52,329 nt of DNA from Gemmatimonadota bacterium (GCA_027307165.1 DAHUXM010000023.1:1-52329); one strand, 5' to 3'; counted from the stretch's first letter, positions 27,264 to 36,756 are shown. The notes: generated from the sequence alone by a model not told the origin. Numbers and translations: made by a program.

Positions 27264-28334
27264 CTACTGGACAAGGACGAGGCGCACGAGCGTTCCATAC
27301 TTGGTTCCGATCGCGCCCTCGTCGATCGCGCGAACGAAATGTCCGGTGATCTCGGATCCCTTGTTGCTCACCTGATCGAGCGTGAAGCCGGAGATCATTC
27401 GTATCGTGACTGGATACTTGCCATTCGATTTTGGGCCGACAAGGTCGAACAGCGGGATTTTGACGGCCACACCAGCAGATCCGTCCGCGTTCCTGCACGT
27501 GTAAGTCGGAGGGTTGCCGGAGCACATTCCCGGCTGATTACACAGGATGCAGACGTTGGAGCGCGTGGGACCGGCCATGTTGCCCGTCTCCGTGTCGATG
27601 ATGTCGCCCGGTCCGAGCACGACAGGATAACACGTGTTGATGTACGTGCCGTATGCATTCGCACCGTTCCCGAAGTCCATCGCGCCGAAGTTTCCCCCGG
27701 ACGGGGATGGGGGCGCGCCCTGCTTCAGCGTGACGGTCAATTGCGATGCCGGGAGCGTAGCGAGCTGCATCAGATCGGCAGCCGTGAGATCCCTGTCCGG
27801 CGGCGCCGATGCATTGAGCCGCTTCGTGAGCTCCGAGTAGAACATCCCCCACGGCTTCACGCAATTCGAGCTCGTAACCTGCGGCGCCGCCCAGGCCACG
27901 GCGATCGTGTGAACCTGTTGCGCCGCAGCCCCCAGTACCGACTGGAACAGATAGCTGGTCGGGTCGCTCCCCGACACCTGCACCGCGTTATCCGCTGCAG
28001 TACAGGGCAGCGTGTGCGGCGATCCCGCACTCCAGCCGTTCGTCGTTCCGTCCCACACGCCGCACTGGACGCTCGATGCGGGAAAGGTCGTTGCACGCCC
28101 GAGCACCAGATTCCGAGCGCCCGCAGTGCTCGCGACAGCGGCGACTTGCGACGGATCTATCAGCAGTTGAATCGCGGACGCGTGCGCTGCAGCATCCGTC
28201 CCGGTCTGCAGCTCGTTCTTCTGCACCAGCATGCGGCTGACGTCGATGACGAATGCAAGCATGATGACGAGCACCACCATCGTGAACGCCGCAAGTAAGA
28301 GTATCGCCCCCTTCCTGTTCTTCAGTCTGGGCAT
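27264..28334 (-). CDS. TadG-like pilus assembly protein (first copy)
   Basis: 356 residues. MPRLKNRKGAILLLAAFTMVVLVIMLAFVIDVSRM is followed by LVQKNELQTGTDAAAHASA, the N-terminal anchored helix and the TadG motif. The periplasmic part differs from its neighbour but keeps the GSDPTSYLF motif and a C-terminal GHFVRAIDEG...VRLVLVQ. The tandem arrangement, 33 bp apart, indicates duplication and divergence. Its position at the 3' end of the tad operon supports a pilus role. Confidence 0.85.
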   Translation of the reverse strand: MPRLKNRKGAILLLAAFTMVVLVIMLAFVIDVSRMLVQKNELQTGTDAAAHASAIQLLIDPSQVAAVASTAGARNLVLGRATTFPASSVQCGVWDGTTNGWSAGSPHTLPCTAADNAVQVSGSDPTSYLFQSVLGAAAQQVHTIAVAWAAPQVTSSNCVKPWGMFYSELTKRLNASAPPDRDLTAADLMQLATLPASQLTVTLKQGAPPSPSGGNFGAMDFGNGANAYGTYINTCYPVVLGPGDIIDTETGNMAGPTRSNVCILCNQPGMCSGNPPTYTCRNADGSAGVAVKIPLFDLVGPKSNGKYPVTIRMISGFTLDQVSNKGSEITGHFVRAIDEGAIGTKYGTLVRLVLVQ

Positions 28335-28361
28335 GGGACTCTCATGGAAGTGTCGACAGGG

Positions 28362-29276
28362 TCACTTCGCGAACAGTTTCATCACGTTCATCGCAACGGG
28401 TCCCAATATCACTATGAAGATCGACGGGAAGATGAACAGCCCGAGCGGCAACAGCATCTTCACGGGCAGAGTGGCGGCCTTCTTCTCAGCGGCCTGTCGC
28501 CGCAGTCGGCGCAGCGTCTCCGAGTAGACGCGCAATACGCGTCCGCTGCTCGTTCCCCATTTCTCACCCTGTATTATGTGCGACACGAGTGTCCTGATCT
28601 CGTGCACACCCGTCCGAGTCCACAATCCGCGCAATGCGTCCTCGCGCGACATGCCCGCGTTCGTCTTGCGGTTCACGATCACGAGCTCGCTGGCGAGTTC
28701 CGGATGGACGCCGCCGAGCTCTCTTGCGACACGCAGTATCGCCGCATCCAGGCTTATTCCGGCCTCGATACACACGACCAGCAGATCCAGTGTATCCGGC
28801 AGCGATCGGCGGATCGTCTCCTGCCTCAAACGCACCGCGCGCACCAGATACCACGCAGGAAGCAGCGCGGCAACTATCGCTGCCGAGGCGACGTACATCA
28901 CCACGCGCGCGAAGGTCTGCTTGGGCGCCAGCAGCAGCACCAGCACGGGGATGCCAACGAGCATCGCTACCCTGATCGCCGCATATGTGAGCGGCGCGGT
29001 CGCGGAGTCGTAACCGGCCTGCACCAGCGCCGTTTCGGTCTTCGCATTGTTAGCCCACGCCTCGGGGACGAACTCGGCCAGCACACGTGTGAACGATCGC
29101 TTCGCGCTCTGCGCGCCCGCTCCGAACAGCCTGCCGTACGACGCGCTCTGTGTCTGCACCGCTGTGCGATCGACGATGCTGCGTCGCGACCGCTCGAGCA
29201 GATAGACGTATGCCGCAGCGCCGAGCGATGTGATGCCGAGAAATACGAGCGCCGCGAGTGCCAGTGGGCTTGTCAT
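28362..29276 (-). CDS. tadC: TadC, inner-membrane platform protein
   Basis: 304 residues of the type II secretion F fold. It has a first membrane helix (LALAALVFLGITSLGAAAYV), two central helices (VAMLVGIPVLVLLL, ASAAIVAALLPAWYLV), the T2SSF motif SLPDTLDLLVVCIEAGISLDAAI and a final helix. With TadB it forms the membrane platform for TadA-driven pilus assembly. It follows tadB after 16 bp. Confidence 0.9.
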   Translation of the reverse strand: MTSPLALAALVFLGITSLGAAAYVYLLERSRRSIVDRTAVQTQSASYGRLFGAGAQSAKRSFTRVLAEFVPEAWANNAKTETALVQAGYDSATAPLTYAAIRVAMLVGIPVLVLLLAPKQTFARVVMYVASAAIVAALLPAWYLVRAVRLRQETIRRSLPDTLDLLVVCIEAGISLDAAILRVARELGGVHPELASELVIVNRKTNAGMSREDALRGLWTRTGVHEIRTLVSHIIQGEKWGTSSGRVLRVYSETLRRLRRQAAEKKAATLPVKMLLPLGLFIFPSIFIVILGPVAMNVMKLFAK

Positions 29277-29292
29277 TTCGGATAGCTCCGCG

Positions 29293-30243
29293 TCATGTGT
29301 CTATCCGTGCCATCTTCATCATGATCATGTACCCGATGATGCAGGAGACAACGCCGCCAGCCAGCATGTAGTGACCGGCAGTGCTCGATCTGAACGGCGC
29401 CACGAAGGTCGGGTTCAGCGCGCCGAGCAGGAGAAAGATCACGACCGGCAGCAGCGAGAGAAAACGTCCCGAAAGCTTGGGCTCGGCCGCCAGCGTATCG
29501 ATCTGTCCGCGCAATGCGACCCGCTCGCGCATCAGGGTGCCGAGATTGCCGAGAAGTTCGGTCAGGTTGCCGCCGGTCTCGCGCTGGATGAGTACGGCGG
29601 TCACGAACATCTTGAGGTTGAGGCTGTCGATACGCTCGTGCATCGCAACCAACGCTGTTCGAACGTCGATTCCAAGTCGCTGCTCGTCGTAGAAACGGCC
29701 GAACTCGGTGCCCAACGGCGCTCCAAGCTCTTCGCTGATGAACTTTGTGGCCGCCTGGAACGAATAGCCCGCCTTCATTGCGTTCGACATCATGTCGAGC
29801 GCCTCCGGAAGCTGGGCATCGAAGGCGGCGATTCGTCTGCGTTGTGCGTAGCCGAGCCACACCCATGGAATGAAACCGGCAACGACGGCCAAAAGAACGG
29901 ACATCAGAAAGCCCGCCCTTGCACCAAGCGCGAGACCAACGACAGCGAGCAGCGCGGAGAAAAGCAGGAAGACGCCGGGGTTCTGCGCCGAACCGGCGCG
30001 CTGCAGGCGTGTGTTTATCACGTCCGTTACGTCGCGCCCTTTCAGCAGACGATCGAGAAACGGCACCTCGCTCACTGCGTCGTCCTTCAGAATCGTCTGA
30101 GGACCGTTGATGAGCGTCTCGCCATGCAGCCGCAAACGTACCGCGTCGGCCTCGGCCAATGCGCGTCTGTTTGCAAACAGGTAGGCGCCGACGATTACGC
30201 CGAGCGTCGCGATGAATACACCAGCGAGGAGGATGAGCTGCAT
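29293..30243 (-). CDS. tadB: TadB, inner-membrane platform protein
   Basis: 316 residues. An N-terminal helix (LILLAGVFIATLGVIVGAYL), the paired helices near 105-145 and the T2SSF core QLPEALDMMSNAMKAGYSFQAA followed by IQRETGGNLTELLGNLGTLMRER identify TadB. Two C-terminal helices end in MMKMARIDT. The gene starts 5 bp after tadA, so it is strongly coupled. Confidence 0.92.
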   Translation of the reverse strand: MQLILLAGVFIATLGVIVGAYLFANRRALAEADAVRLRLHGETLINGPQTILKDDAVSEVPFLDRLLKGRDVTDVINTRLQRAGSAQNPGVFLLFSALLAVVGLALGARAGFLMSVLLAVVAGFIPWVWLGYAQRRRIAAFDAQLPEALDMMSNAMKAGYSFQAATKFISEELGAPLGTEFGRFYDEQRLGIDVRTALVAMHERIDSLNLKMFVTAVLIQRETGGNLTELLGNLGTLMRERVALRGQIDTLAAEPKLSGRFLSLLPVVIFLLLGALNPTFVAPFRSSTAGHYMLAGGVVSCIIGYMIMMKMARIDT

Positions 30244-30248
30244 CGCCG

Positions 30249-31697
30249 TCAGCGCTCCGAGAAGATGGTCGGCCCGAACTCCACGCCCGCGAGGCGGAGA
30301 CGCTCGGTAAACGCAGGCCGGATTCCCGTCGGCTCGAAGTCGCCCAGGACGGCTCCGTCGGCGGCAATTCCGCGGCGCCGGAATCTGTAGATCTCCTGCA
30401 CCGAAATCACCGCTTCCTCCATCCCCGTCACCTCCACGATGCTCGTGATCCGGCGAGTGCCGTCGGACAGGCGTGACACCTGAATGATCACGTTCAGTGC
30501 CGACGAGATCTGTTCTCGCATCGCTCGGTTGGGCAGATTCGTTCCAGCCATGAGGATCATCGTCTCGAGACGGGCGAGTGCGTCGCGCGGACTGTTGGCG
30601 TGAATCGTGGTCAGAGATCCCTCGTGACCGGTGTTCATTGCCTGCAGCATGTCCAGCGCCTCCCCGGATCGCACCTCGCCGACGATAATTCTGTCCGGCC
30701 GCATGCGCAGCGCATTCTTGACTAGATCACGCGCAACCACCTCGCCCTGCCCTTCTGCGTTGGGCGGTCGGGTCTCCAGCCGAACCACGTGGTGTTGCTG
30801 CAATCGCAGCTCGGCTGCATCCTCGATCGTGATTATGCGATGGTCCGCCTGGATGAACGATGTGAGAGCATTGAGCAGTGTCGTCTTGCCGGCACCGGTA
30901 CCGCCCGAGATCAGAATGTTGAGCCGCGCGTTCACACAGCCGGAGAGCAGTTCCATCATCCCTTCGCTCATTGCACCGTTGGCGAGCAGGTTGTCGATCG
31001 CCAGATCGGCACCGAAGCGGCGAATCGACAATACCGGCCCGTCGAGCGCGAGCGGCGGAATTATGGCGTTCACGCGCGACCCATCCGGCAGGCGCGCATC
31101 CACCATCGGTGACGACTCGTCCACGCGACGTCCCACCCGACTGACGATGCGGTCGATGATCGCGGTGAGATGCGCATCATTTCTGAAGGACGTGGCGACC
31201 CTCGTCAACTTGCCGCGGCGTTCGACGAAGATCATCTTCGAACCGTTCACCAGAATGTCGCTGATGGACGGATCGCGGAACAGCGGCTCGATCGGTCCGA
31301 GTCCGATCACCTCGTAAATGATCTGCTCGATGATCTCGTCACGCTGGCTCTGGCTGAGCGGAGTGGGTTCATCGCGCAGAAGATCCAGAACCGCGCGCCG
31401 GATCTCCGCCGATATTACGCGCTCGTCCTTGATCTGCTCCAGCGCGTCGAGATCGAGTCGCTCGATGAGCCTGCGGTGCAGATCGCTCTTGAGCTGATCG
31501 ACAGTGCCGAGCGTTTCTTCCTCGATGCGGTGCGTGTACATGCCCGATGCAGCTGCTGCCGGCGCCGGCTTCGTCGGCCCCGGCGTCGGGAACATCGGCG
31601 AAGTTATCGTCACAGCTGGCGCGGCTGTTGTCGCACCACCGTTTCCGTTGGCATCTGGCGACGGAGCGCGTCCCATCAAACGGCTTTTAAGTGACAC
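30249..31697 (-). CDS. tadA: TadA/CpaF-type pilus assembly ATPase
   Basis: A 482-residue secretion ATPase with a GTG start. The N-terminal 75 residues are Ala/Pro-rich. The core shows [12 protein letters not shown], Walker [17 protein letters not shown], the Asp box and Walker [21 protein letters not shown], and the His box [15 protein letters not shown]. It powers Flp pilus extension, and in some Tad systems retraction. It overlaps tadZ by 11 bp. Confidence 0.96.
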   Translation of the reverse strand: MSLKSRLMGRAPSPDANGNGGATTAAPAVTITSPMFPTPGPTKPAPAAAASGMYTHRIEEETLGTVDQLKSDLHRRLIERLDLDALEQIKDERVISAEIRRAVLDLLRDEPTPLSQSQRDEIIEQIIYEVIGLGPIEPLFRDPSISDILVNGSKMIFVERRGKLTRVATSFRNDAHLTAIIDRIVSRVGRRVDESSPMVDARLPDGSRVNAIIPPLALDGPVLSIRRFGADLAIDNLLANGAMSEGMMELLSGCVNARLNILISGGTGAGKTTLLNALTSFIQADHRIITIEDAAELRLQQHHVVRLETRPPNAEGQGEVVARDLVKNALRMRPDRIIVGEVRSGEALDMLQAMNTGHEGSLTTIHANSPRDALARLETMILMAGTNLPNRAMREQISSALNVIIQVSRLSDGTRRITSIVEVTGMEEAVISVQEIYRFRRRGIAADGAVLGDFEPTGIRPAFTERLRLAGVEFGPTIFSER

Positions 31698-32904
31698 TTG
31701 GAGACCTCCCGGTCAGTCCGAACAGACTGCGCAGACGTGAACGCTCCGGCGCTGCCGCGGTTGCGGGACGCACGGGATCGCGCGGCGCTGCGGCCCCGCG
31801 CAGCTTGGCCGCGAGCTGCCCGTAGCTTCGCGCCAACTTGGATCCCGCCGCCTCCTGCGACACCGATATTCCCTTGTTCAGCGAGGCAACCGACGTCCGA
31901 TAATCATTCGGCAGATTCCAGAAGAGCTCGTGCTTCAGCGATTCGGCAACCATCGACAGCGTGAACACATCGCCCGACTGGAACCGGTTGAGCACCACGC
32001 ATGACTTTGTCTCGGCGTAGCCAAGCCTGCGAAACAGCGACAGCGTGCGTTGTGTGCTGCGCAGCGATGGGACGTTGGGCTGGGTGATGAGAGCGATGCG
32101 GTCGGCTGCATCGAGGATCGCGAGCGTTCGCTCGCTCAAGTGATGCTCGCAATCGATCACGGTAACGTCGAAGTTGGCGCGCAGCTGATCCACCACGACG
32201 CCGACAGTAGCGGCGTCGAACGCGTCGTCCATCACCGGATCCTCACTGGACGGAAGGACCGATACGCCCATCGGTCCCTGAGTCATGAGCGACGTCAGCA
32301 ATGCGCCATCGACCGAGTCCAGCTTGTCCACCAGATCGCTGATGTCGTACGCAGGCTGCAGGTTGAGGAACACGCGCACGTCGCCGCCGGTGAATACACA
32401 GTCGGCCAGCGCGACCTTCGCGCGCGTATCGTTCGCAGCAAACGCCTGCGCCATGTTCACCGCGATGCTGGTGGTTCCGAGTCCGCCCTTGGCGCTGTAT
32501 ACCGCTATCACCTGGCCGCTATGATCCGTGGCGCCGCCCCGAATTATCAACCGCTCGACGGCGGCCGCGAGGTCCTGCTGAGTCGGTGGGAAGACGAGAA
32601 ACTCGTGTACCCCCGCCCGCATGGCGCGCAGAATGAGATCCGGATCGGCCGTTGGCGCCGTGCCGATCACGGACAGGTTCGCGCGCCCTCTGATCTCCCG
32701 CTCCAGCATCGCGAGCTGACTCGGCTCGATGCGGTGCAGCGGCACTATCAGCAAATCGAACGGCTCCGCGCGCAACCGTCCAAGCGCCTGGTCCAGCCGC
32801 GGCGATGGAACGATCGTCGTGAAGCCGAAACGGCTGAGCGCGTCCGCGACCATGTCGGGCGAGCCAGCGGAATCCGCGACGACGATTGCGCGACGCTGCG
32901 TCAT
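31687..32904 (-). CDS. TadZ/CpaE-like pilus localisation protein
   Basis: 405 residues. An N-terminal receiver-like domain ([20 protein letters not shown]) precedes a MinD/ParA-type ATPase with the deviant P-loop [18 protein letters not shown], and [23 protein letters not shown] as the Walker B region. TadZ proteins localise the Tad machinery at the pole or another site. The ATG lies directly after the secretin terminal stop (32905-32907), which supports the extended secretin reading frame. Confidence 0.92.
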   Translation of the reverse strand: MTQRRAIVVADSAGSPDMVADALSRFGFTTIVPSPRLDQALGRLRAEPFDLLIVPLHRIEPSQLAMLEREIRGRANLSVIGTAPTADPDLILRAMRAGVHEFLVFPPTQQDLAAAVERLIIRGGATDHSGQVIAVYSAKGGLGTTSIAVNMAQAFAANDTRAKVALADCVFTGGDVRVFLNLQPAYDISDLVDKLDSVDGALLTSLMTQGPMGVSVLPSSEDPVMDDAFDAATVGVVVDQLRANFDVTVIDCEHHLSERTLAILDAADRIALITQPNVPSLRSTQRTLSLFRRLGYAETKSCVVLNRFQSGDVFTLSMVAESLKHELFWNLPNDYRTSVASLNKGISVSQEAAGSKLARSYGQLAAKLRGAAAPRDPVRPATAAAPERSRLRSLFGLTGRSPSVT

Positions 32905-33069
32905 CTAGCGAGGCTCCGGTTTCGCAACGGGCGGAAGCCGATCCTGTATCGCGCCCCGCGCAGGAAGTGCAGTGTCCGGAATGATCGGCAACGTATCCAC
33001 GGGCCGCGTGTGCATCGGATCGATCACCACTGGAGTGACGACAACCAGCAGCTCAGTCTGGTCGTTCTG
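32905..33069 (-). other. In-frame C-terminal continuation of the secretin gene beyond an internal TGA
   Basis: Directly after the TGA at 33070-33072, 54 codons remain open in the same frame to a TAG at 32905-32907. They encode QNDQTELLVVVTPVVIDP, the strongly conserved end of secretins (usually xNxTELvvvVTPxLV), then a Pro-rich tail. Without readthrough the protein would lack the last strand of the secretin domain. The frame ends one base before tadZ, the spacing expected for the intact operon. Confidence 0.85.
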
Positions 33070-34191
33070 TCACTGCGTGCTCGAGAAGAGCTGGCCCAGA
33101 ATGGGAATGTCCTGCAGGAACGGGATTCCGGTCTTCACGAGATTACGTGAATTGTTGAACAGTCCGGAGATGATCAGGCTCTCGTCTCGCCGGACATCGA
33201 CCGTGGTCGTCACACGTCTCGTCTGGAATGCCGGGATGCGGAATCCCGACAGAGTGATCGCATTGTTGTTGTCGATGCTCGAGACTTCCGGCGCGAGCGA
33301 CAGCTTGACGAGACTGTCGTTCAGAATCTCCGGCACGAACTTGAGCTTCACACCGAACTCCTTGAACATGATCGTGACCGTGTTGGAGCCACCGGCGGTC
33401 TGGCTTCCCTGCACGATCGGAATCGGAACCTCGCCGCCGGCGAGGAACGTTGCGGTGTCACGATTCGCGGCAAGCACGTCCGGCTCCGCAAGCGTCCGGG
33501 AAAGACCCTTCTGCTCGTTCGCGTCCAGCAGCGCGAGCAGTCGCTTGGTGTTGAAGTCGGTCAACACGGTCAGGAATCCGGTGGTTCCGGGGAGCGTGAT
33601 CGACCCGTCGGCGTTGAATGGGTTGTCCGTATTGAACGTGCCCGTCCCTATGCGCTCGTGACCCTGGGCGTCGCGATATCGCGCAGATACGCCGATCGTC
33701 CTGAGCAACGTGCGATTCACCTCTGCGAACCGTATGTAGACAGCCACCTGTTGCCGATCCGAAGGGGACCGCACCGACACACGCAGGTGCTGCCGTGTCC
33801 CGTTCGCGAGCCAGAGGACAGCGTCCGTCTCGCCGATCGCTTTCGCGTTTATCACGAATTCACGACCGCTCACGACTACGAGATCCGCGATGTCCGGCGA
33901 GGCGACCGACGCCTTTGTGAGCGCGACCGGTGTAGTAACCGGCAGCGATCTTCCCACGGAAAGCTCGATCAGGGAGATAGGGTCGGCGCGTCCCTGCGTC
34001 TCTGGTCCGTAAACGGCTACACTCTGCGCGAGCGCGACGCCCGCAGTCATGACCGTGAACACGCCCGCGGTCGCGAGCGCTGTCGCCGTGTGCCGAATGT
34101 TCGTAAGGGACAAGAATTCCTCGCTGAATGAAGAAAGAGCGCGTGCAACCCTGCTGCGAACGGTCCTGCATCCCACCATCCCCCGCCTCAC
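33070..34191 (-). CDS. RcpA/CpaC-type secretin, ending at a premature TGA
   Basis: 373 codons to the TGA; the intact frame would be 428. It is the outer-membrane channel of the Tad pilus. Seen: a signal peptide around ALATAGVFTVMTAGVALAQ, the pilus N-terminal domain (LSVGRSLPVTTPVALTKAS), the GSPD-like domain RTLAEPDVLAANRDTATFLAGGEVPIPI, and SLIISGLFNNSRNLVKTGIPFLQD just before the break at LGQLFSSTQ. GTG start, overlapping cpaB by GTGA; a TTG at the LSLTNIRH codon is another possible start. The stop sits where the family has an aromatic residue (consistent with TGG to TGA). Confidence 0.9.
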   Translation of the reverse strand: MRRGMVGCRTVRSRVARALSSFSEEFLSLTNIRHTATALATAGVFTVMTAGVALAQSVAVYGPETQGRADPISLIELSVGRSLPVTTPVALTKASVASPDIADLVVVSGREFVINAKAIGETDAVLWLANGTRQHLRVSVRSPSDRQQVAVYIRFAEVNRTLLRTIGVSARYRDAQGHERIGTGTFNTDNPFNADGSITLPGTTGFLTVLTDFNTKRLLALLDANEQKGLSRTLAEPDVLAANRDTATFLAGGEVPIPIVQGSQTAGGSNTVTIMFKEFGVKLKFVPEILNDSLVKLSLAPEVSSIDNNNAITLSGFRIPAFQTRRVTTTVDVRRDESLIISGLFNNSRNLVKTGIPFLQDIPILGQLFSSTQ

Positions 34192-35105
34192 GGCGATTTC
34201 GGAACGCCACCGGTGCTCGGCTTCTCGAAGGTCTGTTTCGTCGGCTTCTCGCCGCGATACACGCTTACTGTCACCGAATCCGGCGGTGCTGGCTTGGCCA
34301 TCACGACCGCTACTGGCACCGGTTTCGGAGGCGCGACAACGTGCTTGCGAACCTCACGATGCGCCTCCGCAGGCTTGACGGCGGGCGCTCCGCGCAGCAG
34401 GCCAAGCACGTCCATGGACGTCGCTCCGGCGGTGCGAACCGTATCCGGATCGCCATACCCGCGCAGAACCAGTTGTATGCTCCCCTTGTTCATCGCAACG
34501 GCGAGCTGCTCGGCTTGCTGCGGCGTCACGCCAAGCGTGACAGTGGTCGCGTTGTTGGGCTTGCCGTCGGCGTCACGCTGCACTGCCGTCCCTACAGACA
34601 GCACCCGCATGTTCTCCATGAACAGCTTTGCCATCTGTGTATCGCGGTTGTTCGCATCCTCGGCGAGAGTCACGAGAACGTCGACGCGGCTGTTCGGCTG
34701 AAGCAGGCCGCTTATGCCTGCGACATCGTTGATGCGCACCGCCATCGCGCGCGTCCCCGGCGCGATCTTCTGCTCGAGCCCCGCGCCCGCGCCGACCGGC
34801 GCCAGCCGCCCCGGTACTATCGCCTCGCCGTTGAAGATGGCGATGCGCGTGACACGCCCTACCGCCGAGTCGACCGAGGAGAATGCTCCGACAGGAACAG
34901 TCGCGATCGGCCAGTTTCGCGTGGTGAGCGCGAGGCGGTCGAGTGACACTCCTTCCGGGAGATCCTTCGTCGCGATGACTACAGGCCGAGTCGGAACTCG
35001 CGTCTGGTCGCGCAGCGCCCCCAGCATGCGGTAGGCGCCGAACGTCGCGAGCGCCGCGACTATGAGAGCGCCATAGAGAACCATCGTGTACCGTCGTTCA
35101 GCCAT
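34188..35105 (-). CDS. CpaB/RcpC-like Flp pilus assembly protein
   Basis: 305 residues. One N-terminal membrane helix (MVLYGALIVAALATFGAYRML) is followed by an SAF domain (RPVVIATKDLPEGVSLDRLAL) and the RcpC/CpaB region LLQPNSRVDVLVTLAED...TVTLGVTPQQAEQLAVAMNKG. It is a periplasmic component that stabilises the secretin or the pilus channel. The C-terminus is Pro/Lys-rich. Its stop overlaps the secretin start. Confidence 0.9.
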   Translation of the reverse strand: MAERRYTMVLYGALIVAALATFGAYRMLGALRDQTRVPTRPVVIATKDLPEGVSLDRLALTTRNWPIATVPVGAFSSVDSAVGRVTRIAIFNGEAIVPGRLAPVGAGAGLEQKIAPGTRAMAVRINDVAGISGLLQPNSRVDVLVTLAEDANNRDTQMAKLFMENMRVLSVGTAVQRDADGKPNNATTVTLGVTPQQAEQLAVAMNKGSIQLVLRGYGDPDTVRTAGATSMDVLGLLRGAPAVKPAEAHREVRKHVVAPPKPVPVAVVMAKPAPPDSVTVSVYRGEKPTKQTFEKPSTGGVPKSP

Positions 35106-35171
35106 CGGTCCAACCTCAGCGTGTGGGCGTTACGGAACTGCGACTCGCGTGTGCTGGTGCTTCAAAGAGGA

Positions 35172-35591
35172 TCAACCGGTACTTCGCTCGAGGCGAAACG
35201 TCGCCTGCCGAGTGATGTTGATGTTGGCGCCAAGGAGCGACGCGAGCGGCGTTATCGTCGGCCAGGGATAGTTGGTGACCTTGACGATCACGCTGCCTGG
35301 CACTGTTGCGACATCGATGGTGATCTCGGCGTCGGTGATTGGGGGACTGCCGAACGGAGTGAACGCAGCTTCGACGCGCGCCTTGACCACTGCCTGACTT
35401 GCAACCGGATCGGCCAGCACCGCTGCCTCTCTTGCACCCTCGCGCACCGCGCTCGCCATGCTGTTGGCCGTGAACAACAAGCGCCCGAAGTCGATCACAC
35501 CCCACACGAGCAACAGGAAGATCGGTAGCACGATGGCCATCTCGACCATCGCGGCACCGTCATCTCGGCGAAAGAGTCTGGGCAGACGCAT
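35172..35591 (-). CDS. tadE: TadE-like pseudopilin
   Basis: 139 residues. The start is the ATG at 35589-35591, giving MRLPRLFRRDDGAAMVEMAI: a prepilin-type leader with cleavage after DDG and Glu at +5, then the hydrophobic helix VLPIFLLLVWGVIDFGRLLFTANSMASAVREGARE, the TadE signature. It is processed by the adjacent peptidase. Longer in-frame upstream codons are shadow sequence of that gene. Gap to the prepilin peptidase stop: 11 bp. Confidence 0.92.
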   Translation of the reverse strand: MRLPRLFRRDDGAAMVEMAIVLPIFLLLVWGVIDFGRLLFTANSMASAVREGAREAAVLADPVASQAVVKARVEAAFTPFGSPPITDAEITIDVATVPGSVIVKVTNYPWPTITPLASLLGANINITRQATFRLERSTG

Positions 35592-35602
35592 GCGATCCTC
35601 GG

Positions 35603-36145
35603 TTACGCCAGTGGTAGCAAAGCGGCAGCCATCGCACCGAACGCGAGCGCGACGCCATAAGGAATCGCGCGGCGCGATTTCACATCGACACTGTGATTTA
35701 CGATCCTGCGTGGATTGGCTATTGCCATCGCGGCAGTCGCGGCAGTTCCGCTGACACCGTACGCGAACAGCATCCACACCAGGGCCAGAACTCCGCCTGC
35801 CAGGGCGCCAATGAGGGCGCCATCGAGCGTCCGCGCCGGGCCAAGCCACGCGCCCGCAGCCGCGAACAGCTTGACGTCGCCAGCTCCCAACCACCGAACC
35901 ATGTAGAGCGGCAGCCACAGCGCCAGGCCAAAGAGCAATCCGCCGAGACTGATGATCAACGCATGGGCTGGTCTTGCTGCTGCCGCGGCGGAATAGGCCA
36001 TTCCGGTCGCAGCGAGAAGACCCGCGACACTGTTTGGAATCCGTCTGCGTTGAAAGTCGGATACACAGGCGCACAACAGAAGCGTCGCAAATATCGCGAA
36101 GCCGACAACCGACATTGTTGAACCTGCGAACAAAGATGCTTTCAT
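35603..36145 (-). CDS. Prepilin peptidase (TadV/CpaA, A24 family)
   Basis: 180 residues and about six hydrophobic helices. The two catalytic aspartates of A24 proteases are visible in CVSDFQRRRIPN and GAGDVKLFAA. It lacks the N-terminal methyltransferase domain of PilD, as expected for TadV/CpaA. It cleaves the Flp and TadE leaders after Gly. Confidence 0.93.
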   Translation of the reverse strand: MKASLFAGSTMSVVGFAIFATLLLCACVSDFQRRRIPNSVAGLLAATGMAYSAAAAARPAHALIISLGGLLFGLALWLPLYMVRWLGAGDVKLFAAAGAWLGPARTLDGALIGALAGGVLALVWMLFAYGVSGTAATAAMAIANPRRIVNHSVDVKSRRAIPYGVALAFGAMAAALLPLA

Positions 36146-36224
36146 GCGTTACCGGGCTCCCGGACCCGAATTGTTGCTGGCGTCGCGCGGTCTCGACGGG
36201 TCGCGGCCGCGCGACGTCGACGGC

Positions 36225-36395
36225 TTACATCCCCGCGCTCGCGTTTGCAAAGCCAGCCTGAAGCGGGCCTCCAATTGTCGCCACGATGCCAGCACACACA
36301 GCGGCAATAAGCGCGAGCATCAGGCCGTATTCGACGAGAGTGGCGCCGTCCTCATCGATGATGATTGATCGAGTCAGCCTTGCCAACCGCTTCAT
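36225..36395 (-). CDS. flp: Flp-family type IVb pilin (copy 1)
   Basis: 56 residues from the ATG at 36393-36395 (MKRLARL, parallel to copy 2); an in-frame GTG at 36407 would add four residues. The leader ends in IDEDG, cleaved before ATLVEYGLMLALIAAV, with Glu and Tyr at +5 and +6 as in all Flp pilins. The mature peptide is about 37 residues and nearly all helix. It forms the pilus fibre together with or alternatively to copy 2. Confidence 0.9.
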   Translation of the reverse strand: MKRLARLTRSIIIDEDGATLVEYGLMLALIAAVCAGIVATIGGPLQAGFANASAGM

Positions 36396-36429
36396 AGTGA
36401 ATCTCACGAAATCACTGTAACCCGAGAGA

Positions 36430-36478
36430 TCGGCAGTACCCCTTCGCCCAATTCGTGTGTACGTAGAGATACTGCCGA
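36430..36478 (-). promoter_or_regulatory. Long-loop hairpin between the two flp genes
   Basis: TCGGCAGTA (36430-36438) and TACTGCCGA (36470-36478) are perfect 9-bp complements around a 31-nt loop. The stem lies in the 81-bp intergenic region, starting 11 bp after the stop of the first flp gene. There is no T-tract. It could protect the upstream flp message or attenuate the rest of the operon, as seen for other highly expressed pilins. Confidence 0.4.
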
Positions 36479-36488
36479 GGTGGATGAC

Positions 36489-36668
36489 TTACGCACCCGC
36501 GATTGCGTTGCTGACGTTTGTAAATGCTTGGTTGATCTGTCCGCCGAGTATCCCGACGATGGCTGCGCACACCGCGGCGATAAGTGCGACCATCATCCCG
36601 TACTCGACCATCGTTGCTCCATCTTCATCCGTCAGAAACGAACGGAAACCGCCAGTGAGCTTCTTCAT
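36489..36668 (-). CDS. flp: Flp-family type IVb pilin (copy 2, first gene of the operon)
   Basis: 59 residues with an ATG at 36666-36668 preceded by GGAGAGG. MKKLTGGFRSFLTDEDG is the leader; ATMVEYGMMVALIAAVC follows the cleavage site with Glu5/Tyr6. It ends NQAFTNVSNAIAGA. It is the first gene of the Tad operon, presumably the most strongly expressed pilin. It shares DEDGAT-VEYG with copy 1. Confidence 0.92.
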   Translation of the reverse strand: MKKLTGGFRSFLTDEDGATMVEYGMMVALIAAVCAAIVGILGGQINQAFTNVSNAIAGA

Positions 36669-36756
36669 CGAAACCTCTCCTAACAAAATGAAGGGTGTGT
36701 GCGCTCCGATAATCCGACGACCAGAGCGCCCTCGTAACAGACGTTGCTTGCCGCTG

